Part shown: in pieces, positions 46,138-56,833 of the stretch
Layout: every line of letters starts with the position of its first letter
Numbering within the stretch: position 1 is the stretch's first letter
Source of the DNA: Armigeres subalbatus
Lineage: Eukaryota; Arthropoda; Insecta; Diptera; Culicidae
DNA length: 64,000 nucleotides
Direction: 5' to 3'
Assembly (NCBI RefSeq): GCF_024139115.2
Contig: NC_085139.1
Location: 72,583,203-72,647,202 of the forward strand
Notes under the pieces: model-generated
What the model was told of the DNA's origin: nothing
Seen by the model: only the letters and a program-made list of their open reading frames with translations
Database searches by the model: none
Position numbers and translations under genes: made by a program

Positions 46138-47020
46138 TGCAGTGCAAGGATTTACAAATTTGAAGTCAGATTTCTTAAATATCTGCATCTGTTTAGCATA
46201 TAAAGTGGATTTTTTTCAAACTAAATAATGTTTAATGTCCATTAAAATAAGGAAAATTAACACCATTCTTCACTCTTCAATATAATACGAAAGGAGGGCC
46301 CGATAGTAATATGTATAGACAATAGACATTATCGCGTTACCGCTGTGCATGGCGTATGAAATCAATTCTTAGTTTGAGTAGTGTCATAGTTTCGGTGAAA
46401 GAAAATGTATCAGATTCAAAATGCATTCGTTCTACGTTGGGAGACTCCAGCGATGACATCATTCCCGGAAGGAACGTGGAGCCCTTAGTTAGCTGCTTCA
46501 TAAAGCCTGGCTTGCAGGAACGTCGTCACGTGCGGTGAACTGATACCAACAAGCGGAACAAGCAAGATCAACATCCATAACTCGGAGACGAGTACGAGAC
46601 GATTTCAATGACCAGTTGTCTGATGCGGATCTGAATGGATTGTGGACATCAAAATCATAAATGAAATCGGTGAGCACGTTCCAGCAATTACTTTTGTACA
46701 TACATATTGAATCATATTACCTATTGGAAACTAAATACGTACAGGGCATCGTTGCTGCTATTGCCGCGGATATTGTGGGAGTCCCAGGTATCCGGTTCAA
46801 GCTTTAGTTGGCAACGATGGCTCTTCTTGACCTTCTATTCCCTGAGTAGTCAATACGAATAAGGGCGTCCTTGTGAAGTTTTGCTGCACCTGTTGTGGAT
46901 AGCTAGTACATCACCATACCCTTGAATCCTTTTTTATAGTACTAGTATTCATAACAAAAAGGGCATCATTACGGAGCATGAGATCTGATCAAATTATTCG
47001 TAGTGCTACTACAATTCAAC
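46138..47020. other. Unassigned stretch
   Basis: A minus-strand frame at 46498-46701 is open but unrecognised. Nothing else stands out. Confidence 0.3.
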
Positions 47021-47262
47021 ATATCTCGGGTACTTATTCAAAAGGACGTATGTGATTTTGTAAACAAAAATTCAAACGTCGATTTGTTCAATCTGATGGC
47101 ACTTCCACGCAAACCAACACAACCAGCAGGTAGCCGAAGGCTTCCCGGTCCTGTCTGTGGTGATGGTTTGCGTGGGAATACTATCAGATTGGACAAATCG
47201 ACGTTTGAATCTTTGTTTACAAAATCACATACGTCCTTTCGTATAAGTACCCGAGATATTCA
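47021..47262. repeat. Large inverted repeat, arms of about 110 bp
   Basis: ATATCTCGGGTACTTAT... through TTTGTAAACAAA and CAAACGTCGATTTG to CCACGCAAACCA on the left is matched in reverse complement on the right. The loop is about 15 bp. It could be a MITE; no target duplication was found. Confidence 0.8.
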
Positions 47263-47399
47263 TTTCAGGCCCAGTCGATATTCATTTTTACGTCTAAATA
47301 TCAGGCGGAAAGTTTTGTTTTTCTATTTGACAGCACGCTGCGAGATATTCGTGCTTGCAATGCCAAACGTCTGATCAAAACAAACACGAGTCAATGACG

Positions 47400-47870
47400 A
47401 AGCTGCCTGCTGAGATGAAGATGAAGATTTCCGTCCTTTTTTTAATTTGTCTTCCTGACTGACTTAGACCACGATTGGTCCATCTTGCCAATTTCCGTCC
47501 TTGACTTGCTCCACTCAGGTGTCGTGGGTTTGTAGCAGTTTGTAACTTCCTTCTCTAGAGCCGAATACTGTTGACGATCCTCATGTGGTTAGTAGGTACC
47601 ACAGAGTTGTACAAACAGCTCACTATTTTCGCTCATTTCTCCATGTCGTCCTATGACATGCTCATAGTTTGTGTTGTCGGAGCCTATCTTCGCATTGAAG
47701 TCGCCCATATCGATCTTGATATGACCTTTCTAAACTTTTCCATTCAGTCCACTGTGAAAATAATCCTTGTCCTGTAATTCAGCTGCATCGGCAGCTGGCT
47801 AAAAGCACCAGTCCAGCGTACTGAGGGTTATGGCTTCGAGTTCCATCCAAAAAAAGTGACTACCTCCAAT
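47400..47870 (-). pseudogene. Non-LTR endonuclease fragment
   Basis: In reverse, the text DAAELQDKDYFHSGLN leads to IKIDMGDFNAKIGSDNTNYE and then GRHGEMSENSELFVQLC. GDFNAKIG is the catalytic Asp-x-Asn motif of APE-type retrotransposon endonucleases. An in-frame stop follows soon after (about 47585). Upstream and downstream parts of the domain are absent. It may be related to the fragment at 44560-45050. Confidence 0.75.
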
Positions 47871-48265
47871 ACATGTCTCAAATCAAAATCTTCCACATAA
47901 TGTATATATTCACATCGCAGTTTTTCAGAACAATATTTTTTGGACCAAATAACATTTTCGATGGTACGATTGGCGGCGGTGGTTCAGTAAGACGACTTTT
48001 TCTACCTTTCATCTGTTCGGATAAATGAGCTTTTCGGCCAAGTAACCTACACTCAGGAAAATCGACACATACTTTATGGCAAAAATCCATGTATTTTGAA
48101 ATATGCATATCATGCGTCGGCACATACTTAATTGCATACAAACTCACACATGGATTCACAATTTGTAACGCCAGATTGTAATACCTTCCAATTTGTGGAT
48201 GAATTCACTAAACTTCTCCTCGACTATTAATTCGATCTCCATTTTGAATATCGATATGAAATAGC

Positions 48266-48273
48266 TATAAAAG
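48266..48273 (+). promoter_or_regulatory. TATA box of the LTR promoter
   Basis: TATAAAAG in the 5' LTR, repeated at 56940-56947 in the 3' LTR. Transcription would be expected to start about 30 bp downstream. Confidence 0.6.
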
Positions 48274-49105
48274 CTCAGCATGGACACAGACCAATTTCGC
48301 CCTTCTTTGATAACAGGGATATTTCTGAGTGTACGCGGTTAAATTATAATTTGAATTTTGGCTCCGCTCTCCCAATCTCTTGAATCCGATACGAAAGAGT
48401 GAGCTCCCTGGTTTTAATATGATACCTCGTACACACGTGCATATTGCAGTGTGGTAGGATTAAATAGTTAAACCGATGAGGGATTCTTTGTTCTATTATC
48501 TAACGCGCAATTGTAGTTTAAACAATAACTAGAGGCAGCTTGGCCATCGCGATTTCTCATTTGAATAGTGATTCTTTGCCAGTGCGGATGTGCTACTAAA
48601 AGCCAGTTTAAACGTAAAGACGCCAACCGACGCCATAGTGCGAAAGATTCGTTAAAAGTTTAAATAGTTGAAAAGTGTGATTAGTGCCTAGAGAAATAAG
48701 CTAATCTTGAATTGGTAAGAACCAATAACCCAAAAGTGAAATTCTCCCTATAAGTAAGAACTGTTTAATTAGTTTATTAACAGTAGTTAGCTTCGAGGCA
48801 TCACATGTGCAACTATTAGTACTCTTGAATGAGTTAGAACCCGAAGCAAGGTAAGCCGCTCTACATCGCTTCAAAATAGGATCGTTTCTAATAAAACCGA
48901 ACTGCGTTGTAGAAATACCCTACAACGTAGGGTGCTTGCGTAGGATTGGGCCACCCGTCAAATTACCACCCACATGCTCTGCCGACTTGATGCGTATGCA
49001 CTTGCGCCGAGGACACTCGTGAGCACGTTTTCGTCCCGTACGATTCATCTCGTTTCTCAACCACACGAAATCCGCCTACTGAAGCGCAACATCATCGAAT
49101 CACGC

Positions 49106-49462
49106 CTAACCGATCCGACAAGAGCGACGGTTGGAAGGATCGCTCGATAACACGCGGTCGTTGCGTCGAATTTGTTTCCGAGGCGTATGGTGAGACGACG
49201 AATGAACTTTTCGCGCGGTGCTGGTTTTCAACGTCAAGCTTGGTAAGGTGTGTCCAACCTGGTTCGAAGCGTAGAAAACGGAGAGAGCGAACGTGAGAGT
49301 CAGCTGAATTCGATCCTTGTCGGGGCCCTGATCAACGCGTCGTTGGACCTTCAGCGCCGGCAAGTACTCATAAGACACATAGTTAGGTTGAGAGAAGGTC
49401 AGGGTAGCTAGGAGAGAATTTGTGCACACTGAAATTGGACCAATAAAGTTAATTATCTCCAT
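49106..49462 (-). other. Antisense open frame in the LTR (118 codons)
   Basis: The frame starts MEIINFIGPISVCTNSLLAT on the strand opposite to gag-pol. It reappears with the same 118 residues in the second duplicated block of the 3' LTR (58537-58893). In the first block a one-base deletion changes the C terminus (57731-58135, 134 codons). It has no recognisable domain. It is probably fortuitous, but it is long for LTR sequence. Confidence 0.3.
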
Positions 49463-49811
49463 TCGTGCATTGGTCCCAAGTAGATACCCATATGAGCTTA
49501 TTCTGCATTGGTTAACATCTCAATTGAAATGAATTCGATACTTATTTTTATTCTCTTTCTCATTTAGCCAATTTGACTTTATGATTCACATAGACTGAAG
49601 AGTTCTCTCGGTTTGCACGGTGGGTCTGAACAGGTAAGTTTATTCTCCGTTCGGGTGCAAGATTTGGCGTAGTGTTTGAGCCATTGAAAGACTCGCCCTA
49701 GAAGAGGGTCTCATAGCCGGGATCCCAAAAGAGCATCAGCAGTCTTCCTTATTTGAGGAAGTGGCGCATAAGCTGCTGTTTGTACTGAGCTCTAGATAAT
49801 ACGTTACATTT

Positions 49812-49829
49812 TGGCGCCCAACGTGGGGC
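49812..49829 (+). other. Primer-binding site, tRNA-Lys type
   Basis: TGGCGCCCAACGTGGGGC begins 3 bases after the 5' LTR. It is the same as the primer site used by elements primed with the 3' end of tRNA-Lys(1,2). Confidence 0.85.
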
Positions 49830-50127
49830 ACTTGAGATAAGAATTTAGTCGAAATTAATTTGAAATAAGTTTAGAGTTTGAAATCAATTTGAATGAACAT
49901 AAATTTTAAGAATCAGTAATATTTTGTATTAGTTTGTTACAAATATATTTGAATTTGATTTTCGGTTTTGGAATTAGTTATAAATAGATTTTAGGATTGT
50001 ATATATTTTGTTCTGTGTCGATTATAAGTTTTTGTTCTCTAAGAGTTTGAATTTCACCTACGTTATAAGTTTGATTATTTTCTCGAGAATTTTTTTCCTA
50101 TAAAAAAAAAAAATACTATTTAATACG

Positions 50128-52404
50128 ATGGAAGTCTATCGCATCTATGCGAAAGATTTGGAGGAGGATGAGGTTGACTATGAGCTAGCCATCCGCGGAT
50201 ACCCGTTAGAGGGTCCGATGGAATCGCGTTACCGATCCTTGAGAGTGGCCTTACGTCAACCTGAAGACGGGGACGCAGTGTTAAACACTGAGTACTCGTT
50301 GAACAACGATTTTGTTGTGGTTCCCATTAAGCTGAAAGAAATTGAAAATCAGTTAGAAACCGACGATTTGAAGTGTTTTTCTAGACTTGTGCATTACCAT
50401 AAGAGAGTACGACGCTATGTGCCGGACACTGAGGGACAGCGCAGAAATCAGCTGGAGCTCCTCAACGTTATTGATCGGATGGTTCGAAAGTATTATAATG
50501 TGGATCTACGAACGGTGGCGGATGAAACACCTGTCATGCGTTTGGCATCGACTCCGAGAACGGCGGTAGGTGCTATTGCGACTGGTCGAATCCCTTCGTC
50601 ATTAATGTCACCGCATATTCAGCCTCAAGCTACGGAAGACACGGCTACGGGTCAGCAGAAGTCAATGACGGAAACTCCTGTTAGGACTCGTGTGACGATG
50701 ATGTCTAATCCGCCGCAGAATGAGGAGTTAATAAGTTTCGTTGAAGAGGGACAGGCTCTCGATTGTTCTCAAGGAACTCCGAAGGAAACGACCACTAAGG
50801 TAGTTAACACGGGAGCTATTCGGAAGCAGCCACGCGAGCAAAAATCAGCAGGTTCAAAGCCTGAGGGTACAAGAACGGGCCCACAAATACCGTCGAATCC
50901 AGATGAAGTTATTGGCCAGGCCCAAGCTGTTCCACCAATGTTCGGAATTTGTTCTCGCCTCTTCGTCTCGAATGTTTATGGAAACTCCCGAATTCAAAAG
51001 CAGCATTCCGAATGCCATGTTAAAACCACCACCGGTGGCTCACCATCCCTTGATGAGCACGCAAGGTTGGTCTAAGGTAGGATTGAATCCCGGATTACTT
51101 CGAACTTCGAACCCTGGAAAGAATGACGTTGATATGAATGAATTTGTACACAAATCTGAAATCGAAGGATATATCAAAGCTTACGTTAATAAGGTTTTAG
51201 CTACGGAGCTTCCCTGCTCTGGAGTAGATCAACCGGTGATTGACACTTTGGTGAATAGGATCGCCAATATTGGCATCCATGATCCGGAAATATCTCGCGT
51301 CTCCAAAGCAGCCGAGCAACGTCCGGAATTCAACTTCGATCCACCGTTACAGCTGTCCAGGAAAATGATTGGTTTGGGAACTGAAAAGACCACAATACCA
51401 AATTTTAGACCGGAGCCTTTCAAAGCAGCACCTACTTTAATCTCACCGTTCAATGGTGCTGAGGTTCCACATTTGCAGGCCAATTTGATGAGTCCAAATG
51501 ATACCTTTGGTGGGGGTTGGACAAACTATACATCGCGTCGGAGATTACCTCACCAAACCTGCAATATTATAGAAAAATGGCCGAAATTTTCTGGTGATTC
51601 GAATCCCGTTCCTGTGATAGATTTTTTGCGACAGGTGGAGATCCTGAGTCGTTCATATCAGGTTTCTTCAGCAGAACTTCGAATGCATGCGCATTTACTT
51701 TTCAAGGACGATGCATATGTATGGTTCACCGCATATGAAAGTCAATTGGCCACCTGGGACATTTCATTGGCATACCTAAAAATGCGGTATGACAACCCAA
51801 ACAGAGATAGATTTATACGCGAAGAGATGAGGAATCGCAAGCAAAGGCCGAACGAGCTGTTTAGTGCATATCTGACAGATTTGGAGGCCATGTCCCAAAG
51901 AATGGCACGTAAAATGACAAATGAAGAAAAATTCGACATAATTGTGGAAAATATGAAGATGTCATATAAGCGTAGATTGGCTTTGGAACCTGTAAGTTCA
52001 ATTGAGCATTTAGCACAATTGTGTTATCGGTTTGACGCCTTGGAAGCCAACTTGTATAATCCTAGATCCGGAACGAAGCCGACGATAAATGTCATCCATT
52101 ACGAGGATGAGTTAGACAGAGAATCCGGAGACGATGAAGAAGCTTGTCTACTAGCGATTCAGCCCAAGCATCAAAAGCGAGTGACGCCTAATACTGCCTC
52201 ATCCAGACCGAGGTTTGAAAATGAAGGCAACCAACTACTTTGTTGGAACTGCAGTAAGAGGGACATATGTGGAGGGATTGCAACCGCAAGAAAGGTATTT
52301 TCTGCCACGTATGTGGAGCGCCTGATACGACGGCATTCCGATGTCCGGGAAATCACAATATAAAACCTCGAGATTTGTCACCCGAGGAATCAAAAAACGA
52401 TTAA
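50128..52404 (+). pseudogene. gag of the LTR retrotransposon, two frameshifts in this copy
   Basis: Gag builds the particle that packages element RNA. It starts at the ATG at 50128 and stays open to 51075. In the overlap 50903-51075 the homologous text passes to the next frame (capsid-like part with WPKFSGDSNPVPVIDFLRQV, AYVWFTAYESQL and RFIREEMRNRKQRPNELFSA), which continues to about 52258. There, inside the first zinc knuckle (CWNCSKR), a missing base in an A/G run returns the sequence to the first frame, where the rest of two CCHC-like knuckles follows. Gag ends at TAA 52402-52404. An N-terminal region of over 250 residues before the capsid is long for this superfamily. Start choice: first ATG after the A-rich leader, giving the longest frame. 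Confidence 0.8.
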
Positions 52405-54167
52405 AATCAGGTATTAAAGGGAACAAATCACCTGAGGAAGACGTTGATAAAGTTCCCAGCCTATCGTTCGCTTATTTTAGTAACAGCTACAGTATCAATA
52501 CGTGCTTTAGACGATGCCCACACCTCCGAGTGAGAGTGCTGGATGAGGAAATCGAAGGGTTAGCCGACACAGGTGCCGGAATCACCATTATCAATTCCGC
52601 CGAGCTGATTGAAAAGCTTGGTCTTCAAATTCAAAAATGCAATATAAGCATCAAAACTGCAGATAATACGGAGTACACTTGCCTGGGGTATGTGAATATC
52701 CCCTACACATATGGCACCAGGACTTGTGTGGTACCGACGATAGTCGTTCCGGAAATAACCAAAACCTTAATATTGGGTGTGGATTTTCTGAATACGTTTG
52801 ATTTTAAACTGATGATTCCTGAATCCATTAGTGGCATAAATAGGTCCACCTTACCGGAATCCAATCCTGAAGATTGCAACCTCTCACTGTTGATAGCCGA
52901 AGATTATTTTTCAGACGAAAAACAAACAATTTGCTTTCGAATTGAACCGAACGATATAGCACCCACCGTCCATCCAGCGGGAGTAGACGAGAGCTTAGAA
53001 ATGCCAACAATCGAATTGCCAACGTTTACCATGGGTTCGCCATCGGATATTGATACCGAGCACTCGTTAACAATGGATCAGCGTCAGATGTTATTCGAAG
53101 CAGTGAAGGAGCTTCCTGCCACAGCGGAAGGGAGTTTAGGGCGAACCACGATTTTACAACATTCCATAGATCTGTTGCCTGGAACAATACCGCGTAGGCT
53201 GCCTATGTACAAATGGTCTCCAATCGTCGAAGAAGTTATAGATGCCGAGGTTGAACGCATGAAGAAGCTTGGTGTAGTTGAAGAATGCTCTGGACCGGTA
53301 GAATTTTTAAATCCACTTTTGCCGATCAAGAAGACGAATGGAAAATGGAGAATCTGCCTTGATTCCCGGCGACTTAATTCGTGTACGAAAAGAGACCATT
53401 TTCCATTTCCCAACATGATCGGAATTTTACAAAGGGTTCGGAAATCTCGCTATTTCTCCGTGATTGACCTGTCGGAATCATATTATCAGGTTAGCCTATC
53501 TCAATCTGCGAAAGATAAGACAGCCTTTCGTACAAACAAAGGACTCTACCGATTTGTGGTCATGCCATTTGGGCTTACAAATGCGCCAGCAACTATGGCG
53601 AGACTGATGACGAAGGTTCTGGGCCACGATTTAGAGCCCTTCGTGTACGTGTACCTGGATGATATAATTATCACGTCTCTGTCGTTTGACCACCATTGCG
53701 AACTCATTCGTAAAGTCGCAGATCGACTACGAAAAGCGGGCCTCACAATAAATCTACAAAAGTCGAAGTTTTGTCAACGGAGAATCAGATATCTCGGGTA
53801 CGTTTTATCAGAAGAAGGACTTGCTATGGACGCCTCGAAAATACAGCCTATTCTCGATTATGCGCAACCGAAGTCGGTCAAAGATGTACGACGACTTCTT
53901 GGCTTAGGAGCGTTTTATCAGAAATTTATACAAAACTATTCGGACATCGCCACACCCATTTCCGACTTGCTGAAAGGAAAACGAAAGAAATTCGTTTGGA
54001 CCGAGGAAGCCAACCAGGCATTCGAAAAACTTAAAAATGCTTTGATCTCAGCGCCGGTTCTTGCGAACGCGGATTTTAATTCAACTTTTATTATCGAAAC
54101 CGACTCATCAGACTTGGCAGTAGGGGCAGTACTTACTCAAGAGCATGGAGGGATCGAAGACCAGTAG
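52341..54167 (+). pseudogene. pol, first part: protease, reverse transcriptase, start of RNase H
   Basis: The frame is open from 52341, overlapping gag, and is probably entered by -1 frameshifting at 52398 rather than from its own ATG. The aspartic protease active site ADTGAG is near residue 75. The reverse transcriptase follows with LNPLLPIKKTNGKWR, FSVIDLSESYYQV (first catalytic aspartate), YRFVVMPFGLTNAPATMARL and YVYLDDIIIT (catalytic YLDD, near residue 437). RNase H starts with FIIETDSSDLAVGAVLTQ, holding its first catalytic aspartate. A TAG at 54165-54167 ends the frame. It results from a one-base loss at about 54158; homologous text continues in another frame to about 54228. All reverse transcriptase motifs are intact. 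Confidence 0.9.
52392..52457 (+). promoter_or_regulatory. -1 ribosomal frameshift signal at the gag-pol junction
   Basis: The heptamer A AAA AAC (52392-52398) is in phase with gag codons TCA AAA AAC GAT TAA. A -1 slip here enters the pol frame exactly. After 8 bases (52399-52406), TCAGGT (52407-52412) can pair with ACCTGA (52430-52435). Within that loop, GGGAAC (52419-52424) can pair with GTTCCC (52452-52457), forming an H-type pseudoknot with loops of 6, 5 and 16 bases. Slippery site, spacer length and fold all match known -1 signals. That it works is inferred. Confidence 0.8.
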
Positions 54168-54209
54168 CCTATTATTCCAAGAAGCTATCCAGTACACAGA
54201 GGAGATATA

Positions 54210-55707
54210 GTGCGACCGAACGAGAATGCTTTAGCGGTTCTGCTTGCAATAGAGCATTTCAAGCATTTTGTGGAAGGCAGTCAGTTCATTGTTAGAACTG
54301 ATGCAATGAGCCTTACTTTCCTTCAAACGATGTCTATTGAGTCGAAATCTCCAAGAATCTCACGATGGGCACTTAAGTTATCCAAGTACGACATCACTTT
54401 ACAATACAGAAAAGGTTCGGATAATGTGCCGGCCGACGCCCTCTCAAGATGCGTGGAATCGATCGAGGTCACCTTGCCGGATCCGTACATTGTCGATCTC
54501 AAACGACAAATCGAAAAATCACCAGAACAATATAAAGATTTTAAAATCGTCAATGGGAACGTATTCAAGTACATTTCGAACTCAACAATTCCCGAGGATA
54601 AAAATTTTCGCTGGAAAATGTTGGTTCCCCAAGCCGCCCGTCGTAAAATCATAGAAGAAGTTCACCGTGAAGCACATCTGGGATATTTGAAAACCCTCGC
54701 TAAGGTACGCGAACGATGGTACTGGCCTAAGATGAGTACTGAGGTGAAACGATTCTGTTGGTCCTGCGAAGTTTGTAAGGAATCCAAATCGCCTAACATC
54801 AATACACAGCCCGTTTGTGGAAAACCTAAAGAGTGTGCTAGGCCATGGGAAATGATTTCCATAGATTTCCTGGGGCCATACCCCCGATCAAAGAGAGGAA
54901 ATGTCTGGCTTCTCGTAGTGTGCGATTTTTTTTCTAAGTTTGTACTTATACAGTGCCTAAAGAACGCCACAGCACCGTCAGTATGCACTTTCCTCGAAAC
55001 AATGGTATTTACATTATTCGGGGCTCCTGCGATCTGTATTTCCGATAACGCTCAAGTGTTTAAATCTGAGCTGTTCAAAAAACTGTTAGTCAAGTATGGA
55101 GTTAACCATTGGAATTTGGCTGTGTACCATCCCAGCCCGAATCCTGTGGAACGTGTAAATCGCGTGATCGTTACAGCGATTCGTTGCACGATGAACAAAA
55201 AGTTGAACCATAGAGAGTGGGACGAATCAATCAACACCATAGCCATGGCTATAAGAACAAGTGTGCACGATAGCACTGGATTTTCTCCGTACTTTATTAA
55301 TTTTGGGAGGAATATGATTAGCCACGGCCAGGAGTACGACAGTCTACGTCACCTTACACACGAGAATGATCGAGATGACCATGAAACCAAACTGGAAACA
55401 CAACGGTTATACGAAATTGTACGCGAAAACTTACACAAGGCTTATGAAAAATATTCCAAACCGTATAATTTGCGCGCAAATCTTCGACATCACTTCCAGG
55501 AAGGAGATATAGTTTACAAAAAGAATATCCATCTTTCCGATAAATCAAAAACTTTGTTGGTAAATTCGGAAACAAGTTCTCAAAAGCACAAGTCGTTCAA
55601 AAATCGGAACTAACACTTATATTCTAAATGATATGCAGGGTCGTAGGATTCCTGGAACTTTTCACGGTTCCTTTTTGAAAAAGCATAATTTCAAACTTCA
55701 GCTATGA
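54210..55707 (+). pseudogene. pol, second part: rest of RNase H and integrase
   Basis: An extra T at about 54230 brings the coding text back into the same phase as the first pol frame. RNase H continues (ALAVLLAIEHFKHFVEGSQF, VRTDAMSL, DNVPADALSR). The integrase follows, with its zinc-binding HREAHLGYL and CWSCEVCKESK, and the core with SIDFLGPYPRS (Asp near residue 220 of this frame), CISDNAQVFKS (Asp near 277) and NPVERVN (Glu near 312), the expected spacing of about 35 between the last two. The C-terminal part has FQEGDIVYKKN. The open frame ends at 55613, but two one-base losses in A runs (about 55545 and 55600) displaced the true end, which would be the TGA at 55705-55707. No chromodomain was recognised. 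Confidence 0.9.
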
Positions 55708-56833
55708 CTGCATTCTCACCAAAGAATGCATACACAATTGGAACTACAAACCAAATCAAAACACATAGTGGTGCATCGGCTTCGTCACGGCTTGAGAAGT
55801 CCATTGGTTACCTCAGTCGTTGACTCAGTCAGCCTACAGTTCATTGACCCTCACGCAGTAATGCAGTGTCATTGCAATGAACACTCTGATAGTAGCAAAA
55901 TTGCTACAGCTATGAACGTGCCCTCAGGCACCAACCTTTGATGTGCACCATCTAATCACGTCAGCACCATGTCGATCTAGTGGACCGCAATAACAGCCTA
56001 GCACATAATAGACACCATCATTGTTCCAAGTTCTGGAACAGTCTTCATATTAAAGTATTTGTCTGGTCGGCCAAGTCACTTTGTTCACATTTAGTATCAT
56101 CTCATATCACTAATTAGCACCAAATCCATATCCTCTCCAAGTTCATCGATTTTATACCTACCAAAAACAAGCCATAGCAGTTCTTTTTCCCAATCAAATA
56201 ATTTTTGATCTGCCACATGCTCTTAAAGCACCCGTATAGCTCCATTCCTTTTGATCTGTTGAATTGTCGCTACCTACATCAGTGACAGGTTGCTTGACAG
56301 TGCGATGTTACTTTCGTGGAGTTTAGAGTGACGATTAACCGTGACAAAGGTTAGAATTAATAGATAGGACTTTTAAATTCGGATGAGCAAGAAAAGTATC
56401 AAGGAACGAAATGTTTTGTTAATTCTCCAAATGCATTTGAATAATTCTCAGAGCTGTCTGAGGTAACTGAGTTTAGAATAAAAGAAATAGGTTTTCCAAA
56501 TATTTTTGGAGTTATTTGGTAATTTTGGTTGGTAGTTGTAAGAATATTTTCCAAAGTTTCTTTGGAGTAAAATCGGAACCAATTGTTAGTTAGTAAATTT
56601 AATGGAAGTTAGCAAAACATTGGAATGAGAAAAGTAATTACAGTTGGCAGTAAATTAAAAGCATAGATCTTGTTTGCAGATATGAGACACAGAACAAAAT
56701 TGTTCAAAAACAAAATAATAGATAAAACAAAACTAAACTTTTTATATTGATATTGTAGTAGAAAAAAAAAAAGATTAAATTCAAATTTAAAAACAAATTA
56801 CCTAGTAAAGACATGCAATAAAAATTTTGAAAT
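55708..56833 (+). other. Non-coding region between pol and the 3' LTR
   Basis: About 1.1 kb, AT-rich, with no env-like frame on the sense strand. The expected purine tract directly before the LTR is missing; the nearest run is GAAAAAAAAAAAGA at 56761, about 60 bp away. An 85-codon frame at 56704-56961 on the opposite strand is low-complexity. Confidence 0.6.

Larger units (their letters stand above)
48164..49808 (+). repeat. 5' LTR, 1645 bp
   Basis: TG...CA ends. A TATA box (TATAAAAG, 48266-48273) lies only about 100 bp from the start, so U3 would be very short (about 130 bp). AATAAA at 48890-48895 would put the RNA 3' end near 48910, making R about 600 bp and U5 about 900 bp. Two good 5' splice-site matches, AAG/GTAAGC (48850) and CAG/GTAAGTTT (49633), lie in the transcribed part. 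The U3/R/U5 limits are inferred from these motifs. Confidence 0.9.
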
